Shown: piece after piece, positions 1-5,777 of the stretch
How positions within the stretch are numbered: position 1 is the stretch's first letter
How the letters are laid out: each line of letters opens with the position of its first letter
Assembly: GCA_031278665.1 (NCBI GenBank)
Contig: JAITKC010000315.1
Coordinates: forward strand, 1-5,777
Length of the DNA: 5,777 nt
DNA from: Bifidobacteriaceae bacterium
Lineage (GTDB): Bacteria > Actinomycetota > Actinomycetes > Actinomycetales > WQXJ01
Direction of reading: 5' to 3'
Position numbers and translations under genes: made by a program
The notes under the pieces: generated by a model
The model's database searches: none
The model's input: the letters and a program-made list of their open reading frames with translations, nothing else
What the model was told of the DNA's origin: nothing

Positions 1-375
1 ACGCTGGTGATCCCCGGGCTGAATGACTCCGAGGCGGAGATCGATCGGTTGACCGGTTGGATCGCCGGCGAATTGGGGGCCGACGTGCCACTGCACTTCT
101 CGGCTTTTCATCCGGCCGCCAGGATGACCGACCGCCCGCGCACGCCGTTGGACTCCTTGCGCCGCGCCCGCGCCGTGGCCCTCGCCAACGGCTTGCGCCA
201 CGTCTACCTTGGCAATGTCTGGGACCGGGAAGGGTCGACCACCTTCTGCCCGCGCTGCGGCGCCGCCCTGGTGGTCCGCGACGGTTACTCGATCCTCCGC
301 CAGCGTCTGGGCCCCGACGGGCTTTGCCCGCTCTGCGGCGCGGCGGTGGCCGGACGCTGGGGCGCCGCGGACTAA
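1..375 (+). CDS. amrS: AmmeMemoRadiSam system radical SAM enzyme, C-terminal part (5' end outside window)
   Basis: The reading frame is open from base 1 and ends at TAA 373-375, giving 124 visible residues. It begins with TLVIPGLNDS, followed by DVPLHFSAFHP, a GLRHVYLGN segment and two CxxC pairs: CPRC at visible residues 83-86 and CPLC at 109-112. This order is what I recognise as the C-terminal third of the PflA-like radical SAM protein of the AmmeMemoRadiSam system. In that system it is encoded with AMMECR1-like and Memo-like proteins. The four cysteines look like a zinc-ribbon-type site near the end of the chain. The radical SAM CxxxCxxC cluster motif would lie upstream and is not visible. 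The substrate of the system is not established, as far as I know. The partner genes, if present, must be upstream because the next gene is on the opposite strand. The main uncertainty is the family name; that it is a radical SAM C-terminus with paired CxxC is clear. Confidence 0.88.
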   Translation, partial: TLVIPGLNDSEAEIDRLTGWIAGELGADVPLHFSAFHPAARMTDRPRTPLDSLRRARAVALANGLRHVYLGNVWDREGSTTFCPRCGAALVVRDGYSILRQRLGPDGLCPLCGAAVAGRWGAAD

Positions 376-458
376 TCCGCCGCGCCGGAAAACAACGCCC
401 CCCAGGTTTGCCGAACCGCCCGCAACGCCGCCGGGATGTCGCCCGCGCCGCCGCCGTG

Positions 459-474
459 GGCGCGCCCGCGCGCC
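459..474. terminator. GC-only hairpin in the convergent amrS/ung gap (possible bidirectional terminator)
   Basis: The 142-bp gap between the two facing stop codons contains a perfect 6-bp inverted repeat, GGCGCG (459-464) and CGCGCC (469-474), with a 4-base loop. No T-tract follows on either strand, so it is not a classical intrinsic terminator. Its position between convergent genes is the only supporting argument. In DNA this GC-rich such a stem can occur by chance. Confidence 0.22.
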
Positions 475-517
475 GCCGGGGCCGGGGCCGGGTCTGAGGC
501 TGGGCCGAGGACGCCGG

Positions 518-1198
518 TCAGGGCAGGCGCCAGTCGACGGGGGCGCCGCCTTGTTCGGCCAGCAGGGCGTTGGCGCGGGTGAACGGACGCGAGCCGAAAA
601 AACCGCGCGACGCCGACAGCGGCGACGGGTGGGCTGACTCGACACGCGGCGTCGCGCCCAGCCGGGGCGCCAGATTGGCGGCGTCGCGCCCCCACAACAC
701 CGCCACCAACGGACCGCCCCGCCGAACCAAGGCGTCGATGGCGTGTCCGGTTATTTCCTCCCAACCTTTGCCGCGATGCGAGCCCGGCTGGCCGGGCCGG
801 ACTGTCAGCACGCGGTTGAGAAGTATGACGCCTTGTTCGCACCAGGGCGTCAGGTCGCCGTTGCGGGGGGCCGGGACGGCGGCATCGTGCCTCAACTCTT
901 GAAAGATGTTCCGAAGCGAACCGGGCAGCGGGCGCACATCGGGGGCGACCGAAAAACTCAGGCCGACCGGATGGCCAGGCGTCGGGTAGGGGTCCTGGCC
1001 GACGATCAAGACTTTGATCCGGTCGAGCGGATAGGTGAAGGCGCGCAAGACGTTTCGGCCGGCCGGCAGATAGCCCCGCCCAGCCGCGTTCTCCCGCCTT
1101 AGGAACTCGCCCATGGCTCTGATCTGCGGCTCGACTCCGGCCAAAGCCGCCGCCCAGCCCGGATCGATGATTTGGTCGAGGGGCGCGGGCTGGCTCAT
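518..1198 (-). CDS. ung: Uracil-DNA glycosylase, family 1
   Basis: This 226-residue protein excises uracil from DNA, where it arises by cytosine deamination or dUMP misincorporation, and so starts base-excision repair in the cytoplasm. It is full length for the family. The water-activating motif GQDPYP is at residues 67-72, with catalytic Asp69. A GLSFSV segment carries Phe82, the residue that stacks on uracil. LLNRVLTVR includes Asn128 for uracil recognition. The DNA-intercalation loop [17 protein letters not shown] starts at His190, with Leu194 as the wedge residue. The chain ends VDWRLP, as in the mycobacterial enzyme I recall. All expected catalytic residues are present, so it should be active. 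The ATG at 1196-1198 is used because the N-terminus (LDQIIDPGW) matches the family start. Its ribosome-binding site is weak: an AAGG lies 14 bases upstream. It is convergent with amrS and divergent from the DUF3263 gene. No gene follows it in an operon inside the window. Confidence 0.98.
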   Translation of the reverse strand: MSQPAPLDQIIDPGWAAALAGVEPQIRAMGEFLRRENAAGRGYLPAGRNVLRAFTYPLDRIKVLIVGQDPYPTPGHPVGLSFSVAPDVRPLPGSLRNIFQELRHDAAVPAPRNGDLTPWCEQGVILLNRVLTVRPGQPGSHRGKGWEEITGHAIDALVRRGGPLVAVLWGRDAANLAPRLGATPRVESAHPSPLSASRGFFGSRPFTRANALLAEQGGAPVDWRLP

Positions 1199-1277
1199 GG
1201 CCTAAGACGTTACCTTGCCCCGGCCCCGTCGCCGCCGAGTTCGGGGCGGTTTGATCTACCATTTGCAATAGCTGTGA

Positions 1278-1290
1278 GCCCGAGTCGGGC
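1278..1290. promoter_or_regulatory. 13-bp perfect palindrome in the ung/DUF3263 divergent region
   Basis: GCCCGA (1278-1283) and TCGGGC (1285-1290) form a perfect inverted repeat around a single central base. It lies 23 bases before the DUF3263 start codon and 79 bases before the ung start. It could be an operator half-shared by the divergent genes or simply a leader hairpin. I do not recognise it as a known regulator's box. No convincing -35/-10 pair was found on either strand of this 115-bp region. Confidence 0.3.
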
Positions 1291-1303
1291 GACAGGGGCT
1301 TTC

Positions 1304-1310
1304 GGGAGGA
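1304..1310 (+). promoter_or_regulatory. Strong Shine-Dalgarno of the DUF3263 gene
   Basis: GGGAGGA at 1304-1310 is a near-perfect anti-16S match. It directly abuts a TTG at 1311 and leaves three bases before the ATG at 1314. The TTG has no spacing from it at all, so ATG 1314 is the likelier start, although the spacing is still short. Confidence 0.6.
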
Positions 1311-1313
1311 TTG

Positions 1314-1595
1314 ATGGGGCAGGCGGCGCGGGCTGGCGGACAGGCGCAATTGGGCGATCTGGAGCGCCGCGTGCTCATGTTCGAGCGCCAACACTGGTGC
1401 TACGAAGGCTCCAAGGAGACCGCCATCCGCAACCTGTTCGAGTTGGAGCCAACCCGCTATTACGAACTGCTCAGCCGGTTGATCGACTCCGACGACGCTC
1501 TCGCCTTCGACCCGCAACTGGTCAAGCGGCTGCGCCGTCAGCGCCTGGAGCGGCACCGCGCCCGTTCAGCGCGCCGGTTGAATCCACCGGTCTGA
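1314..1595 (+). CDS. DUF3263 family protein
   Basis: This is a small, basic, soluble protein of 93 residues. After a variable N-terminus (MGQAARAGGQ) it carries the DUF3263 core. LERRVLMFERQHWCYEG is followed by SKETAIRNLFELEPTRYY, then a Leu/Asp segment (LIDSDDALAFDP) and a strongly basic tail (QLVKRLRRQRLERHRARSARR). The pattern resembles the family's usual FERxWW...G.KE.AIR...TRYYQ.LN...DP.LVKRLRR. The ERQHW to TRYYELL stretch looks like a helix-turn-helix-like fold, and with the arginine-rich tail it suggests nucleic-acid binding, but that is inference. The function of the family is not known to me. There is no membrane segment or signal peptide. It is followed after 28 bases by the LytR_C gene, so the two are probably co-transcribed. 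In M. tuberculosis I recall the same pair as Rv0430-Rv0431, a few kb from groEL2. Confidence 0.92.
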   Translation: MGQAARAGGQAQLGDLERRVLMFERQHWCYEGSKETAIRNLFELEPTRYYELLSRLIDSDDALAFDPQLVKRLRRQRLERHRARSARRLNPPV

Positions 1596-1623
1596 GGCGG
1601 TTCACCCGATAGGCTTGGAGATC

Positions 1624-2250
1624 GTGAGCAAGAACGCATACCCGTATCCGCCGGATGAGTTCGACCAGATTGACCTCAATTCGAGGCCCAAGGAAGTCCA
1701 CGCCGCCCACCGGACCGCGTGGAGCCGAGTTTGGCCGCTTCTGTTGGTGATCGTCCTGGTGCCCACCGTCGCATTCGTGGCCGTGCATTTCTTGGCGGAC
1801 CGGCTTCCCGGCTCGGGCGGGGCCAGCACACCGCCGCCGACGCAGGAAACCGGCGGGACTTCAGCCGAACCGTCGCTTGATCAATCCCCCTCGGAACTTC
1901 CGCCCTCGCCGGAGGAATCCGAAGAGCCGGCGCCGACTCCACCGCCAACCGAGGTCGAGCCGTCGGTTGCGGCGCCGACAGTGGACAAGGCCGTCAAGGT
2001 CACGGTCTACAACGCCGGGCAGACCTCCGGGGCGGCGGCGGCCGCCGCCGAGAAGCTGGTGGCGGGCGGTTTCGCGAACGCCGACAAGGCCTTCCCGCCC
2101 AACCCGTCGAATCCGGACCAGTCCACCGTCTACTATTCGACCGACGCCCAGGCCGAGACCGCCAAAGAGGTCGCGTCGGTCTTGTCGGTCAGCGCCGTCC
2201 AGTTGGACCCGCAGGTGGCCGGCGGAAATATCGTCGTGGTGGTGAAATAG
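1624..2250 (+). CDS. LytR_C-domain membrane-anchored protein
   Basis: With a GTG start this is a 208-residue protein. Residues 1-35 are a cytoplasmic tail with the motif YPYPPDEFDQID. Residues 36-58 form one hydrophobic helix (WPLLLVIVLVPTVAFVAVHF) preceded by Arg/His residues, which points to a type II orientation with the rest outside the cell. Residues 62-122 are a low-complexity Pro/Ser/Glu/Thr linker, probably crossing the cell wall. From about 124 to 208 lies a LytR_C domain (VKVTVYNAGQTSG..., ending GGNIVVVVK), as found at the C-terminus of LytR-CpsA-Psr wall-polymer ligases. The catalytic LCP domain is absent, so it is a stand-alone LytR_C protein, perhaps an envelope binding module; its role is unknown. 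GTG 1624 is preferred over TTG 1615 because GGAG at 1617-1620 can serve it as a Shine-Dalgarno, though with only three bases of spacing. It is likely in an operon with the DUF3263 gene. Confidence 0.9.
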   Translation: MSKNAYPYPPDEFDQIDLNSRPKEVHAAHRTAWSRVWPLLLVIVLVPTVAFVAVHFLADRLPGSGGASTPPPTQETGGTSAEPSLDQSPSELPPSPEESEEPAPTPPPTEVEPSVAAPTVDKAVKVTVYNAGQTSGAAAAAAEKLVAGGFANADKAFPPNPSNPDQSTVYYSTDAQAETAKEVASVLSVSAVQLDPQVAGGNIVVVVK

Positions 2251-2284
2251 CCGGCGTGGCCCCAAAGCCGGCCGGATGACGGAC

Positions 2285-2299
2285 CCGAAGGCGCTTCGG
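2285..2299 (+). terminator. Short hairpin after the LytR_C gene (weak terminator candidate)
   Basis: CCGAAG (2285-2290), loop GCG, CTTCGG (2294-2299) is a perfect 6-bp stem 34 bases beyond the LytR_C stop and directly before the first CIRCE arm. There is no T-run, so termination is doubtful. It could still separate the upstream unit from the heat-shock promoter. Confidence 0.3.
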
Positions 2300-2326
2300 C
2301 TTGCACTCTGGGCGGGAGAGTGCTAA
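2300..2326 (+). promoter_or_regulatory. CIRCE operator 1 (HrcA binding site)
   Basis: The canonical CIRCE is TTAGCACTC, nine bases, GAGTGCTAA. Here the left arm is CTTGCACTC (2300-2308, two mismatches), the spacer is exactly nine bases (2309-2317), and the right arm GAGTGCTAA (2318-2326) is perfect. CIRCE is bound by the repressor HrcA, whose folding depends on GroEL, so chaperonin titration by misfolded protein derepresses groL. The hrcA gene is not in the window. The box overlaps the only plausible -35/-10 pair upstream of groL. Confidence 0.9.
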
Positions 2327-2329
2327 CCA
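2301..2329 (+). promoter_or_regulatory. Candidate groL promoter overlapping CIRCE 1
   Basis: TTGCAC (2301-2306) is a fair vegetative -35. Seventeen bases later, TAACCA (2324-2329) is a poor -10. This would start transcription near 2336, at the second CIRCE, leaving a leader of about 138 bases. Overlap of promoter and operator fits HrcA repression. The -10 is weak, so the assignment is tentative. No HspR-type HAIR box was seen. Confidence 0.35.
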
Positions 2330-2334
2330 TGGAG

Positions 2335-4096
<1,762 letters not shown>

Positions 4097-4116
4097 TCCA
4101 CGCCAGGCAGTTTTGC

Positions 4117-4165
4117 GGTCCCGGGGCCAGTGTTTTCGCTAGCACTGCCCCGGGACCTTTTGTTT
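4117..4165 (+). terminator. Strong intrinsic terminator of groL
   Basis: Twenty bases after the groL stop, a 16-base left arm (4117-4132, starting GGTCCCGGGG) pairs with a 15-base right arm (4143-4157, ending CCCCGGGACC). It has one bulged base and a 10-base loop, and is followed by TTTTGTTT (4158-4165). This is a textbook Rho-independent terminator and separates groL from the two-component genes. Confidence 0.95.
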
Positions 4166-4241
4166 GCCGATAACTGGTTTCGTTCGCGCCGATCCGCCAG
4201 CGCGCTGACCAGGCAAAGGTGCGCTCCTTAGGTAAAAGCGC

Positions 4242-4247
4242 TAGTTT
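4242..4247 (+). promoter_or_regulatory. Possible -10 box for a leaderless regulator-kinase transcript
   Basis: TAGTTT fits the TAnnnT -10 pattern and ends exactly seven bases before the ATG at 4255, which would make the A of ATG the transcription start. The start codon has no good Shine-Dalgarno (only GAG at 4248-4250). No matching -35 is visible, which is common for leaderless actinobacterial genes. This is inference from spacing. Confidence 0.35.
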
Positions 4248-4254
4248 GAGACAC

Positions 4255-4917
4255 ATGAATTCCGCGCCAGATCCCGTGCGGATCGGGATCGTCGAGGACG
4301 AGGATTTGCTGCGGTCGATGCTGACCGACTTGGCCTCGGCCCACCCTGGACTGGAAGTCGTCGGCTCCGCCTCGGGCGCCCAGGACGCGCGCGCGAAGTT
4401 CCCGCCCGGATCGGTCGATTTGGTGTTGATGGACGTTGTGCTGGGCGACGGCAACGGCGTCGCCCTGGGCGTGTCAATGCAGCGGGCCGATCCGAATCTG
4501 ATCGTCGTCTTGCTCTCCAGCCACGACGTGATGGACCTGGTGGTGTCGATCGGATCGAATGTGCCCAGGCCCTGGTCATATCTGTCGAAGCGGTCTTCGG
4601 TCACCAAGGACGTGCTTTTCCGGTCGATTGACGCGGCCGCGCGGGGCGAGGTCATACTCGACCCGGAGTTGGCGGAGCGGTCGGCGGCCCGCGAGGGCAG
4701 CGCCGTCTCCCAGTTGTCTTCAGCCCAATTACAAGTCTTGCGGCTGGTGGCCCAAGGATTCTCGAACGCCACGGCCGCCGAGTTGCTCGGACTGTCCCGG
4801 AGGTCGGTGGAAAACCATTTACAGGCGATCTACCGCACTCTGGGCATCACCTCGCACGACGCCTCCCCCCGCGTCGCCGCGGTGTTGCGGTTCCTGCAGC
4901 AAACCTCGCGGAAATAG
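4255..4917 (+). CDS. Two-component response regulator, NarL/LuxR type
   Basis: This 220-residue transcription factor has two domains. The receiver (about 8-130) has the acidic pair Glu14/Asp15 in IGIVEDED, the phosphoacceptor Asp60 in LVLMDVVLGDGNG, the switch serine Ser88 and the conserved Lys112 in WSYLSKRS, with spacing normal for the fold. The C-terminal LuxR helix-turn-helix (about 152-200) reads LSSAQLQVLRLVAQGFSNATAAELLGLS, then RRSVENHLQAIYRTLG, whose SVENHL part is the DNA-recognition helix. All phosphotransfer residues are present, so it should be functional. The start at ATG 4255 places the receiver eight residues in; a GTG at 4219 would add 12 residues without family support. It lies directly upstream of a histidine kinase, with six bases between stop and start, so the two are almost certainly a cognate pair. 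Its targets cannot be read from this window. Leu159 and Leu189 are encoded by TTA, a codon I found in none of the upstream genes. Confidence 0.96.
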   Translation: MNSAPDPVRIGIVEDEDLLRSMLTDLASAHPGLEVVGSASGAQDARAKFPPGSVDLVLMDVVLGDGNGVALGVSMQRADPNLIVVLLSSHDVMDLVVSIGSNVPRPWSYLSKRSSVTKDVLFRSIDAAARGEVILDPELAERSAAREGSAVSQLSSAQLQVLRLVAQGFSNATAAELLGLSRRSVENHLQAIYRTLGITSHDASPRVAAVLRFLQQTSRK

Positions 4918-4923
4918 CCGACC

Positions 4924-5777
4924 GTGGCTGGCTGGCCGCGTATCACCGATCGGACGGGGGAACGATGGGTTTATCTGACCTTCGTTGTGGCGATACTGCT
5001 GGTCATTTCGTTGTCGCTGGTCCTGGAGTGGTTCGCGGTCTGGGGCTGGGTCTCCTTGGTCAGCTTCGACTCGCCGCTGGCTCACGGTTATGTGTTCGGG
5101 ATATGGTCGTTCGCCTTCGTGCCGGCTTTGCTCGGCGCCGCCGGCGTGGTGCCGTTTTACCCCGCCGGGGAGTCCCTGGCTTGGCGTTTGACGGTGGCGT
5201 TGGTCTTCTCGCTGGGCGCCGGGGCGCTTCGCTTTGGCGTCGAGTTGGCCGCCTGGAGAGGGGACTTCTTAGTCGGGCCGTGGCCGCTGGAGGCGTTGGC
5301 GGCCGTGATCGTGCCGTTTAGCTCCATCTCCGTGTCGATGTATCTGGCGAAGTCGCAGATTCGCGCCGTCGAGGCCGAGCGCCTGGTGGCCGGGATGGAG
5401 TTCGAGGCCCGCCACACCGCCCTGGAGCGCGAGAACACCGAGCTGCGGGTTCGCCGCGAGGTGTCGGCCGTGTTACATGACAATGTGCAGCAGCGCCTGG
5501 TCTTCGCCGCCAGCCGGCTTCAGTCCGAGGTCATCCCGATGGCGCAGAAGAACGACGACCAGCCGGCGATCACCCTGCTGCGCGAGATCATCCGCGACAT
5601 CGACCGGCTGCGCGAAGACGACATCCGCCAGTTGTCGCATTCGCTGTTTCCGGTCGGCGCCGACATGGGCCTGCACCAAGCCGTGGCGCTGGCCATCGGC
5701 CGTGTGCCGGCCAGCGTGGCGGTCACGCTCAACACCTCGGAGCGGGCCGCCGCCTTCGACACCATCCTCGAGCCGGT
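4924..5777 (+). CDS. Membrane sensor histidine kinase, HisKA_3-like (3' end outside window)
   Basis: The frame is open from GTG 4924 to the window end, giving 284 residues. Residues 16-48, 56-79, 86-110 and 121-141 are hydrophobic and probably make four membrane helices with short loops, so the signal is likely sensed in or at the membrane. A charged coiled-coil linker follows (about 143-180, many Glu/Arg). The dimerisation/phosphoacceptor helix has His185 in the H-box VLHDNVQQRL, close to the LHDSVSQ-type boxes of LiaS/VraS-like kinases. A second helix (LREDDIRQLSHSLFP) is typical of kinases that pair with NarL-type regulators. The HATPase_c domain must lie beyond the window. GTG 4924 is chosen because it is the first start in frame after the regulator stop and includes the first helix; its ribosome-binding site is weak (GGA at 4910-4912), suggesting translational coupling. 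Leu116 and Leu184 are TTA codons. Confidence 0.93.
   Translation, partial: MAGWPRITDRTGERWVYLTFVVAILLVISLSLVLEWFAVWGWVSLVSFDSPLAHGYVFGIWSFAFVPALLGAAGVVPFYPAGESLAWRLTVALVFSLGAGALRFGVELAAWRGDFLVGPWPLEALAAVIVPFSSISVSMYLAKSQIRAVEAERLVAGMEFEARHTALERENTELRVRREVSAVLHDNVQQRLVFAASRLQSEVIPMAQKNDDQPAITLLREIIRDIDRLREDDIRQLSHSLFPVGADMGLHQAVALAIGRVPASVAVTLNTSERAAAFDTILEP

Noticed and set aside
376..517. Possible small gene in the amrS/ung gap (minus frame ending at 372)
   Set aside because: It has no ribosome-binding site or recognisable sequence, and the first half is Pro/Ala/Gly low-complexity from GC-rich repeats.
372..1556. Minus-strand open frame of 394 codons
   Set aside because: It is antisense to the DUF3263 gene and an out-of-frame shadow of ung. 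Its product is Arg/Pro/Gly-rich with no family features.
1615..1623. TTG start for the LytR_C gene
   Set aside because: It overlaps the GGAG that serves as the Shine-Dalgarno for GTG 1624 and has no adequate site of its own.
4219..4254. Earlier GTG start for the response regulator
   Set aside because: It would add 12 residues before a receiver domain that already begins normally, and it has only a weak AGG as ribosome-binding site.
4965..5321. 118-codon plus-strand frame with a good Shine-Dalgarno
   Set aside because: It overlaps the kinase membrane domain out of frame. The product is Gly/Arg/Val low-complexity with no recognisable domain, while the kinase frame carries four membrane helices and an H-box.

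Overview
The window is GC-rich, ordinary chromosomal DNA that most likely comes from an actinobacterium (Actinomycetota). Three things point there: the uracil-DNA glycosylase has the actinobacterial [10 protein letters not shown] form of its active-site motif, a DUF3263 protein sits next to a LytR_C-domain protein (a pairing I recall from actinobacteria), and a groEL2-type chaperonin gene stands alone under CIRCE control. I cannot fix the genus from sequence alone. No mobile element, CRISPR array, tRNA or rRNA was seen.

Layout. Positions 1-375 (+) hold the 3' end of an AmmeMemoRadiSam radical-SAM gene (amrS). Uracil-DNA glycosylase (ung, 518-1198) lies convergent to it on the minus strand. 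A short intergenic region (1199-1313) separates ung from a divergent two-gene unit: a DUF3263 protein (1314-1595) and a single-pass membrane protein with a C-terminal LytR_C domain (1624-2250). Next is a 223-bp regulatory region with two tandem CIRCE operators (2300-2326 and 2335-2361), then a complete 540-residue groL/groEL2 (2474-4096) closed by a strong intrinsic terminator (4117-4165). After that comes a two-component pair: a NarL/LuxR-type response regulator (4255-4917) and, six bases later, a four-helix membrane histidine kinase (from 4924) cut off by the window end before its ATPase domain.

How they work together. The CIRCE boxes imply HrcA repression of groL and release on heat or folding stress. 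The regulator and kinase are very probably cognate: the kinase autophosphorylates on His185 and passes the phosphate to Asp60 of the regulator. They form a transcription unit separate from groL. Ung is DNA repair, and the DUF3263/LytR_C pair is poorly characterised but probably envelope-linked.

I found no convincing new biological system. The points most worth a second look are the architecture of the double CIRCE, whose two perfect half-sites face each other as a 12-bp inverted repeat, and the four TTA leucine codons that I could find only in the two-component genes.
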